DNA of 36,020 bases from Dolichospermum sp. LEGE 00240 (GCF_015207875.1 NZ_JADEVZ010000053.1:1-36020); one strand, 5' to 3'. Shown: positions 25,412 to 34,205, numbered from the stretch's first letter. Notes: generated by a model from the letters alone, not told the origin. Numbers and translations are program-made.

Positions 25412-25739
25412 ACGCATTCAATTTCACCTTGATGAAAATGTTGATCCTGATATTGCTTTAGCTTTGAGACAGGCTGGTATTGACGTGACAACTACACAGG
25501 GGGCGAATCTTTTGGCAAAGAGTGATACAGTTCAGTTAGATTTTGCTAAAGAAAAGTCGCGCGTGCTAGTTACACACGATGATGATTTTCTGATTCTCAA
25601 TCATCAAGGAATTGATCATAGTGGGATTGTTTATTGTCGTAAAGATACAAAATCAATTGGGTATATTATTCGGATGCTGATCTTACTTTACGAAGTTGCT
25701 ACTCTTGAGGAAATGAAGGGTAGAGTAGAATATTTGTAA
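25404..25739 (+). CDS. DUF5615 PIN-like toxin
   Basis: This 111-residue protein has the DUF5615/Mut7-C-type PIN-like fold. Conserved acidic residues are Asp10-Glu11 in FHLDENV, Asp41 in KSDTVQL and Asp59-Asp60-Asp61 in VLVTHDDDFLIL. These are the metal-binding positions of presumed RNases. As partner of the DUF433 protein it would be the toxin of a type II toxin-antitoxin system. The ATG lies within the end of the antitoxin gene. All key residues are present, so it looks intact. The cellular target is unknown. Confidence 0.85.
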   Translation: MPKRIQFHLDENVDPDIALALRQAGIDVTTTQGANLLAKSDTVQLDFAKEKSRVLVTHDDDFLILNHQGIDHSGIVYCRKDTKSIGYIIRMLILLYEVATLEEMKGRVEYL

Positions 25740-25741
25740 AC

Positions 25742-25789
25742 AAACAAATAGCGGTAATTGGTGCAAATTCAGTACGAGGGCGTTGCTGA
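25742..25789 (+). pseudogene. Second ANSVR gene scrap
   Basis: Just after the toxin stop, KQIAVIGANSVRGRC can be read up to TGA 25787-25789. DNA 25746-25778 matches 24898-24930 in 26 of 33 bases. It lacks a start and is probably the remains of a gene related to the scrap before the toxin-antitoxin pair. Confidence 0.35.
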
Positions 25790-25830
25790 ATCGAGGTATG
25801 AAATTCCCAAATTGAACCTTTAAAACTCTT

Positions 25831-25860
25831 ACCTTTGCGTCTTCGCGCCTTTGCGCGAAA
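25831..25860. repeat. Dispersed repeat of the TTTGCG(TCTTCGCG)CC type
   Basis: TACCTTTGCGTCTTCGCGCC followed by TTTGCGCGAA is a motif I know as frequently repeated in cyanobacterial intergenic DNA. It lies between the toxin gene and rpsU; the rest of this 266-base spacer shows no gene. Confidence 0.5.
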
Positions 25861-26005
25861 CAAAAACTATGGTTAATTGACCTCACATTTTAACAATGAT
25901 ACAAGGACACGCGCCCTCCTACAAGATGGAATCATCTTTTTTGTGGAGTTATCTCAAAGGAAATCCTGTGAGGATTTCCCAGTTTTAGCCAATATGACTA
26001 AAAAT

Positions 26006-26203
26006 CTATCGCTTGAAACGAGAACGTTGTTGACGGCGTTGCTTGTGTCTAGCGATCGCTTTGCGCTTTTCTTTTTCTAAAGGTGTTTCAAAGTGACGCT
26101 TTTTCCGCATATCCTGGAAAATTCCGGCTTTGGAAACTTCCCGCTTAAATCTTCGTAGTGCTGATTCAATTCCTTCATTTTCACCTAAGACCACTTGTGT
26201 CAT
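26006..26203 (-). CDS. rpsU: 30S ribosomal protein S21
   Basis: The 65-residue protein has the bS21 sequence: [22 protein letters not shown] followed by [16 protein letters not shown] and an Arg/Lys/Gln-rich tail that contacts 16S rRNA near the anti-Shine-Dalgarno region. ATG 26203 has AGGAAC-type bases upstream. It lies downstream of the RNA-binding protein gene on the same strand, an arrangement described in Anabaena as the cold-regulated rbp-rpsU cluster. The upstream partner is broken here, which may change its expression if the two are co-transcribed. Confidence 0.95.
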   Translation of the reverse strand: MTQVVLGENEGIESALRRFKREVSKAGIFQDMRKKRHFETPLEKEKRKAIARHKQRRQQRSRFKR

Positions 26204-26324
26204 TCCTGTTCCTCCGTAGTTTAAATCAATATTTGAGAACTAAAGTCAAAATAAAATACTCCAGCAGCACTTAGCATGAAACCGTATCTGCTGGATACTC
26301 TAGATTTTAATTTTTTTTCTGGAC

Positions 26325-26648
26325 TTAGTAGCGATCGCGGTCTCCACCGCCACCACGATTTCCCCAACTTCTAGTGCCGCCACGAGGAGAACCAGAAACC
26401 CTGTCTTCCCTCGGTTTAGCTTTGTTTACGCGCAGATTACGTCCCATCCATTCAGCACTATCCAATGCTGCAATTGCTTTGGCTTCGTCTGCTTCTGATC
26501 CCATTTCCACAAAGGCAAAACTTCGTGGGCGACCAGTTTCTCGGTCTGTAGGTAGCTGCACATGACTAACTGTTCCGTACTATGCAAAAGCCCGTTTCAG
26601 GTCTTCTTCTGTTACCTGATAGGACAAATTACCAACGTAAATCGACAT
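26325..26648 (-). pseudogene. rbp: RNA-binding protein (RRM, glycine-rich tail) with an in-frame amber stop
   Basis: The gene starts at ATG 26646-26648 (MSIYVGNLSYQVTEEDLKRA). RNP2 is IYVGNL, RNP1 is RSFAFVEM and the tail is glycine/arginine-rich (RGGGGDRDRY). At codon 23 the frame has TAG (26580-26582), between FA and YGTVS, where Rbp proteins normally have Glu or similar (FAEYG). The rest of the 107-residue protein is intact up to TAG 26325, so a single base change explains the stop. A restart at GTG 26561 would give 78 residues lacking RNP2 and the first helix. Cyanobacterial Rbp proteins are cold-induced and act in mRNA binding. Either a recent pseudogene, a sequencing error, or read-through. 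Confidence 0.85.
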
Positions 26649-26853
26649 AGAAGAGGGTCCCCCAAACCAGAGAGTGTAGAGAGTTAGATTCGGAGAGACG
26701 TATTTAAAAAAATCTTAAACCGACTTACTCAACCGAAAATAATCTTTGATATCCCCAAGTATAGCACTACATGAGAATATTAACCCATAATGGACAAATT
26801 TTCCCAACAAAACTACCAGTATTGTCAGGAAATTCTCCATGACAAACACTGTT

Positions 26854-27708
26854 TCAGTAGGAGGTAAACCGTGTAAGAATGCTTTGCGCTTCTTGACACA
26901 GTAACTCATGATTTTGATAATTACTCGCCAGTAATTCTCCCCATTGAGAGATGTCGCCAGTGTTATATTGTAATGGCGTACAGTCAAAATGGGTAAACCT
27001 GCCACCTGCTTCCGTCAAAATTAGTTCGGGAGCAGCCATATCCCAGTCTTTAGGTGCGGATTTACCGGCAAGGGAAATGTAAACATCTGCTTGCTGTTCA
27101 ACTATCGCGGCAATTTTGCAACCGACGCTACCAATTGCTTTTTGACTTTGACAAGGCAGGTGCTGCAATAGATATTCTAACCTATCATTGCGGTGTGAGC
27201 GACTAACAACCAAAATTAGATCTTGGATATTTTTACGGGAGTTCAGTCGCACAGGCAAAGAACCTGTTGCAGTTTCGATAAAAGTCCCACCACCTCTAGT
27301 GGCATAATATAACTTTTGTGTCTCTGGAACTGCCACGACGGCTAACATTGTCTGTGTTCCTTGAACTAAGGCAATATGAATTGCATATTCTCCAGTTTTA
27401 TTGATAAAGTCCCTTGTCCCGTCTAATGGGTCAATAATCCATACCCACTCAGCAGGATTTTTTCCCTGTTGCGATTTATAAGTTTCTTCGCTGATATATC
27501 CAAAGTCTTCATCATCTAAAGCGGCTTGTAACTGTGACAAGATATATTCACTGACCGCTAAATCTGCCACTGTAACGGGTTCGCTGTCTTTATACTGGAT
27601 CTCTAAATTTGGTGCGGCGGCAGTACCATGATAATAAGAACTCAGGAGACTGGCTGCACCCCAACCTACCTTCCGGGCAATTCTTAATATTTTGGATAAG
27701 TCTTTCAT
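26854..27708 (-). CDS. cysQ: 3'(2'),5'-bisphosphate nucleotidase, inositol monophosphatase family
   Basis: This 284-residue phosphatase shows the family metal site: Asp49 in VTVADLAVSEYI, Glu74-Glu75 in ISEET, WIIDPLDGTRD (90-100, with Asp93 and Asp96) and Asp223 in SAPKDWDMAAPELIL. CysQ removes the 3' phosphate from PAP, the by-product of sulfate reduction, and related enzymes act on inositol phosphates. The KDWDxAAPE stretch and DEDFGYISEET favour the CysQ subgroup. ATG 27708 has no good ribosome binding site. A 39-base purine tract lies upstream. Same strand as the histidine kinase gene, 153 bases apart. Confidence 0.88.
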   Translation of the reverse strand: MKDLSKILRIARKVGWGAASLLSSYYHGTAAAPNLEIQYKDSEPVTVADLAVSEYILSQLQAALDDEDFGYISEETYKSQQGKNPAEWVWIIDPLDGTRDFINKTGEYAIHIALVQGTQTMLAVVAVPETQKLYYATRGGGTFIETATGSLPVRLNSRKNIQDLILVVSRSHRNDRLEYLLQHLPCQSQKAIGSVGCKIAAIVEQQADVYISLAGKSAPKDWDMAAPELILTEAGGRFTHFDCTPLQYNTGDISQWGELLASNYQNHELLCQEAQSILTRFTSY

Positions 27709-27764
27709 TTGGGGACAAATTTGAGTGGAATAGGAAAATTAAATACTATAGCAGGAGTCAGGAT

Positions 27765-27803
27765 GAAGAAGGAAAAAGAGAAAGAAAGAGAAAGAAGAGA
27801 GAG
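27765..27803 (+). repeat. 39-base homopurine tract
   Basis: An uninterrupted run of A and G (GAAGAAGGAAAAAGAGAAAG and on) lies between cysQ and the histidine kinase gene, low in complexity. On the cysQ-coding strand it is C/T only. Confidence 0.7.
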
Positions 27804-27861
27804 TTTCAAGTGTGGATTTTCGTGTAAATGGTGGATTTTATTCAAGTGTGTCTATAAGAAT

Positions 27862-30141
27862 TCAGATTTTAGCTTTTTCTATGACTGCGGCGAGCGCTTC
27901 CACTTGAATTGGTTTAGTCATAAAGTCATTCATCCCTGCCTTAAAGCAAGCCTGACGGTCTTCTTCGGAAATATTCGCGGTAATAGCGATAATCCAAGGT
28001 TGAGCCTGGGAAGATTGACGAATAATTTGAGTTGCGGTAATACCGTCCATTTCTGGCATCTTCATATCCATTAAAATCACATCATAAAATTGTCTTTTTA
28101 ACATTTCTAATACTTCTAATCCATTATTGGCAATATCAGCAATATAGCCTATTTTTTTGAGGGAATATAGGGCAACTTTTTGATTAACTTTGTTATCTTC
28201 CGCTAAGAGAATTTTCATGGAAAATGGTGTGGCGATATCTGTTTCTTCTCTTGAAACTTGCCATGAATTATCTTCTGGTATTAAATCACAAACTAAAACA
28301 GATTTGGTTACAAATGTGAAATAAAATGTTGAACCTTGAAGATGGTCATTGTTAACATTAGCAGTCCAACTTAAAGGGGGCTGACCTCCGACTCTTCCAC
28401 GACTTTCTACCCATATTGTCCCTCCCATTAAATTTACTAAACTTTTACTAATTGCCAAGCCTAACCCTGTGCCACCATATTTGTGACTAATAAAAGCATC
28501 TGCTTGAGTAAAGGGTTGAAATAGTTTATTTAAGTGATCTTTTTCAATACCAATTCCTGTATCTTCAATGGATACCATTAACTCTATATCTTCATTTTCC
28601 CATTTTTTATTAACTATAACAGCAATAAAAATATGACCTTTATTTGTAAATTTAATAGCATTTCCCACAAGGTTGATTAAAATTTGGCGGAAGCGAGAAT
28701 CATCTCCTAAGATATGAGCAGGAATATCGGGTTGAATTCTATAATTAATATCAATACCTTTATTCAGTGCCTGTTTATAAAGAATACTGCACACGGATTT
28801 GATAATTTTTTTCAAGCTAAAGGGACGTTGTTCTAAATCAAAATTATTAGACTCAATTTTCGAGAAATCGAGAATATCATTGATAATATTTAAAAGTGCA
28901 TTACTGCTATCTCTAATTGTGGTAACTAAATCTTTTTGTTCCTCTGAGAGTTCTGTCATGTAGAGAAGTTGAGCCATACCAATTACACCATTCATAGGAG
29001 TGCGAATTTCATGACTCACATTTGCTAAAAATTCACTTTTGGCTTGGGTTGCTGTTTCTGCTACTTCCTTTGCTTGAGATAGGATAAACTGTTTTTCTAA
29101 GGCTTCATGATAATCTTTGAGAACTTTTTCTCTTTGTTGACGTTCGACATCTTTGAGTTGATTAAGTTCTTGTAGTTTCAAATTTTGAGCGATTAGGGTA
29201 GCATTGGCTATCTGCAAATCACTCTTCACTTGATTGTTTTCATTTAAAACTGCATTTAAAATTAAGGTTGTTACACAAATACCGGCAATAAAAGACTGTA
29301 ATAGTAGCAAAGAAATTTGCAGAGAATCATTGATAAATGAACTATGCCCTTTAACTGTGCAGATTGCCAGAATTATCGTCATTATCACCATTAAAATGGT
29401 TGCACCTAGTTCTTTAAATCTAAAAGCTGTCCACACCAATAGAGGCACTAGTAAATATTCTGCATTTTTACCTCTAGAAATGATATTACTAACAACTAAT
29501 GTTAAAAATAAAATAATAGTAGCTTCTAGCCAACGATGTTTTATTGAGTAAATAAATGAACTAATATTGCTGTGCCAAGCAGTGATTAAGGAGGTAAGAA
29601 CGAGAATTCCGAAAGCATCACCTAACCACCAAGATAGGGCAATATTGAAGTAAATTGACCAAAGAGCTTTACCAAAGATACATAATAACAATGAACAGAA
29701 AACTGCCACAGGTAAATGACTAAGAAAACAGCCATAGATGATAAATTGAATAGTATCTTTAGCTCGGTGCAAAAAGTAGCGATTACCAACCAAATATTCA
29801 GTCCAATAGACAGACAAAAGCTTTCCGGCTGTGACAATGGCAACGATAAAGATGGTTAAAAATAGACTGGAAACATTTACCCATCCTTGATATGTCGTCA
29901 ACTGGGTGATAAATACGCCAATCATTACTCCTAACCATAGGGGATAACCCCAGATAGTGATGAGTCCGACAGCAATACCTCCGGGTATCCAAATCGGGGT
30001 TGATCCTGTGGAGGGGTAAGTGGTGAATATATAAGATAATTGGGATGCGATGTAGTAGGCGATCGCCACTACTACCTGTTTCCACCAAGCAACCTGACGA
30101 AAGTTAAATATATCCAGTTGAGGACGAAAATCAATAAACAT
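27862..30141 (-). CDS. Hybrid sensor histidine kinase with MASE1 domain and receiver
   Basis: Order in this 759-residue protein: an N-terminal MASE1 membrane sensor with about eight segments (1-298), a coiled coil (300-365), the dimerisation/phosphoacceptor domain with His377 in [15 protein letters not shown], the ATP-binding domain (N-box near Asn494, DTGIG at 527-531, [11 protein letters not shown] at 556-566) and a C-terminal receiver (about 643-757) with acidic pair Glu648-Asp649 and phospho-acceptor Asp692 in [11 protein letters not shown]. The signal sensed by MASE1 is unknown. No output domain and no phosphotransfer domain in the chain, so a separate partner is required. It follows the PfkB kinase gene by nine bases, so the two are probably co-transcribed. 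Confidence 0.93.
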   Translation of the reverse strand: MFIDFRPQLDIFNFRQVAWWKQVVVAIAYYIASQLSYIFTTYPSTGSTPIWIPGGIAVGLITIWGYPLWLGVMIGVFITQLTTYQGWVNVSSLFLTIFIVAIVTAGKLLSVYWTEYLVGNRYFLHRAKDTIQFIIYGCFLSHLPVAVFCSLLLCIFGKALWSIYFNIALSWWLGDAFGILVLTSLITAWHSNISSFIYSIKHRWLEATIILFLTLVVSNIISRGKNAEYLLVPLLVWTAFRFKELGATILMVIMTIILAICTVKGHSSFINDSLQISLLLLQSFIAGICVTTLILNAVLNENNQVKSDLQIANATLIAQNLKLQELNQLKDVERQQREKVLKDYHEALEKQFILSQAKEVAETATQAKSEFLANVSHEIRTPMNGVIGMAQLLYMTELSEEQKDLVTTIRDSSNALLNIINDILDFSKIESNNFDLEQRPFSLKKIIKSVCSILYKQALNKGIDINYRIQPDIPAHILGDDSRFRQILINLVGNAIKFTNKGHIFIAVIVNKKWENEDIELMVSIEDTGIGIEKDHLNKLFQPFTQADAFISHKYGGTGLGLAISKSLVNLMGGTIWVESRGRVGGQPPLSWTANVNNDHLQGSTFYFTFVTKSVLVCDLIPEDNSWQVSREETDIATPFSMKILLAEDNKVNQKVALYSLKKIGYIADIANNGLEVLEMLKRQFYDVILMDMKMPEMDGITATQIIRQSSQAQPWIIAITANISEEDRQACFKAGMNDFMTKPIQVEALAAVIEKAKI

Positions 30142-30150
30142 AATTAAACA

Positions 30151-31014
30151 TCAAACATTTAAATTCAACCAAGGGCGCGTACCAAAATGTTTGCACGCCT
30201 CCGCAGCAATATTTCCAGCTAATGCTAATGCCTCTATAAAATTTGTCTCCAGGATATAGTGACAGAAAGCACCGTGAAAAATATCTCCTGCTCCTAGTGT
30301 ATCAACGGACTGTATTTTTGGCACATTAACTACACCAGACCGATCAGGCGTTAAGTATTGGATGGGGTTTTCCCCTTGAGTAATGGCAATATAAGGAATG
30401 TGAAAATTTTGCAAATAGGCAAAAACGTCTTCCTGATTTTCGCAGTTAGGCGGATAGAAATTAGCAGAACAAATAGCATAATTGACAAAGGGTAATATTT
30501 CTGCAAATCCTGGTTTCCAGCTACCACCATCAATGACAACTGGAATATTCTGAATATTAGCAGTTTGGGCAATAATTTTGCTGACTTCCATTTGATGCCC
30601 GTCAATTAATACAATATCAATATCTTGTAAAATATTTGTAGGAATAGAGGTAATATTCGCCTGAGTTTTAACGGCATTAATAGAAATTACCGCTCTTTCA
30701 CCTGTACTTTGCGTAACAACAATTGAAGAGACCGGCGGTGGTGTTTTCCTATAGGAGTCTAAGTCAATAATTGCAACGTGGTAATTCTCTAAATCGCTAC
30801 AGATTAACTGTGTGATCTGGTGCGAACCCAATATACCTAAAACTGTAGATTGGTTGCCTAAATGACTGAAGGTGACGGCGGCGTTTGTTGCCGGTCCCCC
30901 TGCTGCCACAGTATAGTCAGTGGCAACTAATTTTTGATTATTTTGGGGAGGGGAGTCCGCGAGATAAATGAAATCTAAGGTAATTAAACCGACAAATAAG
31001 CCAGATTTGCTCAT
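30151..31014 (-). CDS. PfkB-family carbohydrate kinase
   Basis: This 287-residue sugar kinase of the ribokinase/PfkB family has the N-terminal signature AAGGPATNAAVTFSHLG (37-53) and the C-terminal one DTLGAGDIFHGAF (238-250). The catalytic base is Asp244 and GAG forms the anion hole. It transfers phosphate from ATP to a sugar or nucleoside; the substrate cannot be told from sequence. ATG 31014 is the natural start. It lies directly before the hybrid histidine kinase gene (nine-base spacing) and is divergent from the PH-domain gene. Confidence 0.88.
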   Translation of the reverse strand: MSKSGLFVGLITLDFIYLADSPPQNNQKLVATDYTVAAGGPATNAAVTFSHLGNQSTVLGILGSHQITQLICSDLENYHVAIIDLDSYRKTPPPVSSIVVTQSTGERAVISINAVKTQANITSIPTNILQDIDIVLIDGHQMEVSKIIAQTANIQNIPVVIDGGSWKPGFAEILPFVNYAICSANFYPPNCENQEDVFAYLQNFHIPYIAITQGENPIQYLTPDRSGVVNVPKIQSVDTLGAGDIFHGAFCHYILETNFIEALALAGNIAAEACKHFGTRPWLNLNV

Positions 31015-31206
31015 TGCTAATTGGTAGCTTGCTTAAAGTATTAATTTAGGGTAACATCCCCGTGTCTACCCATAATGATAATTTTTATGCGGGGAATCAA
31101 AAAAAGTGTAACCCTTGAGAACTGGAAAATTTAACCTAGATTGTCTTCATTTCTTTAAAATCGTTCTTATAGCTTAATAGAGATTAGTAAAATACTGTTA
31201 AGTAAG

Positions 31207-31236
31207 TTCATAAATCCAATAGCACTGACGTATAAT
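31207..31236 (+). promoter_or_regulatory. Promoter candidate for the PH-domain gene
   Basis: TTCATA (31207-31212), an 18-base spacer and a perfect TATAAT (31231-31236) lie 45 bases before the ATG at 31282. Confidence 0.45.
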
Positions 31237-31281
31237 CAATAGAATCATAGTAAAATTATTTCAATTAGAGAGTAAAAGATC

Positions 31282-31893
31282 ATGTTCAAAAATATGGCGA
31301 TGGATGCACTAGGTTTGAGTGATATTGGTGCTGTGATCAAACCAGAAGATTTTCATAAAGTTGATAGTGATGATTATGTGATTCATGAAGAAGGGGAAAA
31401 AATCTATTTTTTAATTAAGTCAAAAACTGATGAATACTGTTTTACGAATCTAGCATTAATTCATCTAGATGGAAATTCTGCGGTTAGTAAAAAACGTCTA
31501 CTCAAACGTTTTAGTTATAGTCATCATATTATTAAGGATGTGAAGCTAGAAACCGCAGGGACAATAGATATGGATATCGAAATCAAGTTGATAATGGGGG
31601 ATATATCCTATTCTATTGATGTTGCTAAAATTTATATTGATCCTTTGAAAGACTTGTACAAGGCTTTACTGAAAATTGGCTCAATTCAACGAGAAAATGC
31701 TCTTTATCATCAATATGCTCAAACTAGTTTAAATACGGCAGCTAGTACAGTTAGTCGTTCAACAACTACATCAACTTCAGAAGAGCAATTTAAATCAATT
31801 AATCAGTATGCTTTTAATTGGTTAAAATATGCTCATGAAACTTATGTGCGGAAAGATTTTGGTGAGGTGTTTGAGAAATTTATTAACAACTAA
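31282..31893 (+). CDS. Bacterial PH-domain protein (YvbH-like)
   Basis: This 203-residue cytoplasmic protein has an N-terminal bacterial PH-type beta domain: about residues 25-130, with VIHEEGEKIYFLIKSKTDEYCFTNLALIHLDGNSAVSKKRLLKRF. It is followed by a helical C-terminal part (AYQ-rich, with a Ser/Thr stretch at 150-170). This domain order is that of bPH_1 plus YvbH extension proteins, which oligomerise; function is unknown. The start codon is preceded by AGAGAG, a modest ribosome binding site. The gene stands alone, followed by a hairpin at 31923-31946. Confidence 0.7.
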   Translation: MFKNMAMDALGLSDIGAVIKPEDFHKVDSDDYVIHEEGEKIYFLIKSKTDEYCFTNLALIHLDGNSAVSKKRLLKRFSYSHHIIKDVKLETAGTIDMDIEIKLIMGDISYSIDVAKIYIDPLKDLYKALLKIGSIQRENALYHQYAQTSLNTAASTVSRSTTTSTSEEQFKSINQYAFNWLKYAHETYVRKDFGEVFEKFINN

Positions 31894-31922
31894 TTGATAA
31901 ATTACAGCAAATTGTCATCAAA

Positions 31923-31946
31923 CCCCTCTCCGCAAGCGATGAGGGG
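31923..31946 (+). terminator. Hairpin after the PH-domain gene
   Basis: CCCCTC (31923-31928) pairs with GAGGGG (31941-31946), with an inner CGC/GCG. It lacks a T-run, so it may be a weak terminator or a repeat. Confidence 0.4.
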
Positions 31947-32038
31947 AATAAGATTTACCTCCTAAGAGCATCAAACCGCTGTATGATTAAAGATGTAATG
32001 AAAATAGATTTGCAGAAATTGAAGAGGAGATAAAAGCA

Positions 32039-32506
32039 ATGGAAAAAGCACCAGTAACAACTCTCTATAATCAAGATTTTGTTCTCTGGGTTGAGAATAC
32101 AATTCAGCAATTAAAGGAGAGAAATGTTAATGATATTGATTGGAATAATTTAATTGAGGAGGTATCATCTTTGGGAGGAAGAGAGAGACGAGAATTAGAG
32201 AATCGTTTGACGACTTTGTTTGAACACGCACTCAAACGATGTTATGTCCCCTTACCTGACTGTTATCGGGGGTGGGAAAATACTATTAAACGAACTCAAA
32301 AAGACATAAAAAAATTGTTAAGAGATTCTCCTAGTTTACAGAATTATTTTTTAGAAATTTTCTCTGAATGCTATCTAGATGGGGTTGATAACCTAATTAA
32401 TGAATATGATGTTAATTTTCCTGATATTTGTCCTTTCCCAGAAAATTTAGAGATTTTGTTAAATAATAAATTTTGGGAAAATGAAGGAAATTCACCAATG
32501 AATTAA
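32039..32506 (+). CDS. DUF29 family protein
   Basis: This is a 155-residue canonical DUF29 protein. It opens with TLYNQDFVLWVENTIQQLKERN and continues with DWNNLIEEVSSLGGRERRELENRLTTLFEHALKR; the pattern YxxDFxxWxxxxxxxLR/K is the family hallmark. It is helical and soluble, without signal. DUF29 genes are present in many copies in Nostocales and their role is unknown. GAGGAGA eight bases before the ATG is a very good ribosome binding site. The second half departs from the usual WRxTIxxxRxRI pattern (here GWENTIKRTQKDIKKLLRDSPSL) but aligns in order. Confidence 0.85.
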   Translation: MEKAPVTTLYNQDFVLWVENTIQQLKERNVNDIDWNNLIEEVSSLGGRERRELENRLTTLFEHALKRCYVPLPDCYRGWENTIKRTQKDIKKLLRDSPSLQNYFLEIFSECYLDGVDNLINEYDVNFPDICPFPENLEILLNNKFWENEGNSPMN

Positions 32507-32511
32507 ATTAT

Positions 32512-32675
32512 ATTGAAGATTATCTAATTCAGTGAGATCATTAAATCCGTTTAATCCGTGTTCTGGAATTATCTAATCCGTGTTCAAGATTAAATTGAAG
32601 ATTATCTAATTCAGTGAGATCATTAAATCCGTTTAATCCGTGTTCTGAAATTATCTAATCCGTGTTCAAAATTAA
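32512..32675. repeat. Tandem duplication of an 82-base unit
   Basis: Unit 1 (32512-32593) and unit 2 (32594-32675) are almost identical; I count two differences. Each begins ATTGAAGATTATCTAATTCA and contains smaller AATCCGT heptamers. The second unit ends one base before the rsmI start codon. Confidence 0.9.
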
Positions 32676-32676
32676 T

Positions 32677-33531
32677 ATGCAAACTGAACCCAAACCAGGA
32701 ACACTTTATATTGTCGCTACACCCATTGGTAATCTAGAAGATATGACTTTTAGAGCGGTGAGAATTTTACAAGCAGTGGACATGATTGCGGCAGAAGATA
32801 CACGCCACACAGGCAGATTATTACAACATTTTCAGGTAAAAACTCCCCAAGTTAGTTACCATGAACATAATAGTAATAGTCGTATTCCCGAATTATTAGA
32901 ACAGTTACAATTTGGAAAAGCGATCGCTTTGGTAAGTGATGCGGGAATGCCAGGAATTTCTGACCCAGGATATGAGTTAATTAAGGCTTGTATTGATAAT
33001 GGGATCACGGTTGTTCCTATCCCCGGTGCAAGTGCCGTAATTACGGCTTTGAGCGCGGCTGGATTACCCACAGATAGGTTTATTTTTGATGGTTTTTTAC
33101 CGGCTAAAAGTCAACAACGCCGGAAATATTTGGAATCTTTGCAAGGTGAATCCCGAACCTTGGCTTTCTATGAATCACCTCACAGATTACGAGATACTTT
33201 AGCAGATTTGGGGGCAATCTTGGGAAGCGATCGCTCTCTAGTTATAGCACGAGAACTGACGAAATTATACGAAGAATTTTGGCGGGGAACAATTGCCGAG
33301 GGGATTACCCATTACCAAGACAAAGAACCCCAAGGAGAATATACTCTTTTAGTAGCTGGAAATCCACCTAGTAAACCTCAACTCACAGAAACCGAATTAA
33401 AAAACGAACTATTATCAATGATTAAACAGGGTATTTCTCGTTCTCAAGCTAGTCGTGAGATAGCAAAGGATACGGGTTTATCTCGTCGCTATCTCTATCA
33501 ACTAGCTTTGACAATTGAACTTAGCAGTTAA
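32677..33531 (+). CDS. rsmI: 16S rRNA (cytidine-1402-2'-O)-methyltransferase
   Basis: RsmI adds the 2'-O-methyl group to C1402 in the decoding centre of 16S rRNA. The 284-residue protein shows GTLYIVATPIGNLEDMTFRA (8-27), AAEDTRHTGRLLQHF (38-52) and LVSDAGMPGISDPGYEL (85-101), all hallmarks of the tetrapyrrole-methylase-fold RsmI family. A C-terminal helix-turn-helix-like end (GISRSQASREIAKDTGLSRRYLYQLAL) is usual for it. GTG 32662 also starts the frame, but the ATG at 32677 fits the family. The leader is a duplicated repeat unit, without a good ribosome binding site. Confidence 0.95.
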   Translation: MQTEPKPGTLYIVATPIGNLEDMTFRAVRILQAVDMIAAEDTRHTGRLLQHFQVKTPQVSYHEHNSNSRIPELLEQLQFGKAIALVSDAGMPGISDPGYELIKACIDNGITVVPIPGASAVITALSAAGLPTDRFIFDGFLPAKSQQRRKYLESLQGESRTLAFYESPHRLRDTLADLGAILGSDRSLVIARELTKLYEEFWRGTIAEGITHYQDKEPQGEYTLLVAGNPPSKPQLTETELKNELLSMIKQGISRSQASREIAKDTGLSRRYLYQLALTIELSS

Positions 33532-33794
33532 GTATAGAAACGATGATCAGGATCTAGAATAGGACAAACTGAATCAGGATATCCAGGATGAAAGGATGTA
33601 CAGGATAATGATTTAAAATGGTGCGTTACTATATTATATAGCGATCGCTATGCTACACCCAAAGTCTTTACCAATGGTGCGTTACTAGTCGCTAACATAC
33701 CCTAATATTTGGCTGTCACCTGTCATTTTTACTGACTTTTTGTAATAAAAGCTACACTAACCTCCCAGAGGACTATTTTATTCCATTAAGGTTT
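33532..33794. repeat. Repeat-rich spacer after rsmI
   Basis: It contains an ATCCAGGATGAAAGGATGTA-type repeat (33573-33606), two copies of ATGGTGCGTTACTA (33618-33631 and 33674-33687) and, between them, the 14-base palindrome ATAGCGATCGCTAT with a HIP1 core (33638-33651). No gene. Confidence 0.7.
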
Positions 33795-34205
33795 TCAGAT
33801 TTTACCAGTGGGGAAGAAACCGAATAGTTTGACTACTCCACTGATTAAGGCGATAATCACTGCTACTAGAACTCCACGATTAATAAATTCTTGGTTATCT
33901 AGTCTTTTATCAATACCAATAACTTTTTCTTCTAGGGTTTTAATTTCCCCTGATAGTTTTCCATCTAGGGTTTTAATTTCCCCTGATAATTCTGCCTGTC
34001 CAATTTCCAGTTTATTTAGTCTACCATCAATAATTTCTAGTTTTTGATTGACTTCAGCAAATTGCTTCTCCATTTTTTGATTGACTTCAGCAAATTGCCG
34101 ATCCATTTTTTGGTTAACTTCGGTAAATTGCTTCTCTATCTTTTGATCCAAACGAGATAATATTTCTTCCAGAGTATAAGTGAGAATTGGTGGGTTGGTT
34201 GTCAT
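33795..34205 (-). CDS. Coiled-coil protein with C-terminal membrane anchor
   Basis: Residues 10-105 of this 136-residue protein form a long coiled coil built from hendecad-like repeats: KQFTEVNQKMD, RQFAEVNQKME, KQFAEVNQKLE, then two GEIKTLxxK repeats. A hydrophobic segment follows (GVLVAVIIALISGVVKLFGFF, about 111-131) and a four- to five-residue tail. It would be tail-anchored, with the coil in the cytoplasm. Proteins of this build are common in cyanobacteria and have no known function. The internal repeats are also visible in the DNA, so copy number could vary between strains. Confidence 0.7.
   Translation of the reverse strand: MTTNPPILTYTLEEILSRLDQKIEKQFTEVNQKMDRQFAEVNQKMEKQFAEVNQKLEIIDGRLNKLEIGQAELSGEIKTLDGKLSGEIKTLEEKVIGIDKRLDNQEFINRGVLVAVIIALISGVVKLFGFFPTGKI

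Noticed and set aside
11090-26050. Absence of HIP1 octamers over the restriction gene and the Septu/toxin island as a sign of transfer
   Set aside because: No GCGATCGC was seen at about 11090-15885 or 21100-26050, but the first 5.4 kb (hetZ, sds) also lacks it, so gaps of this size are not diagnostic here.
26325-26561. 78-residue RNA-binding protein starting at GTG 26561
   Set aside because: It lacks RNP2 and the first helix; the natural gene begins at ATG 26648 and is cut by an amber codon.
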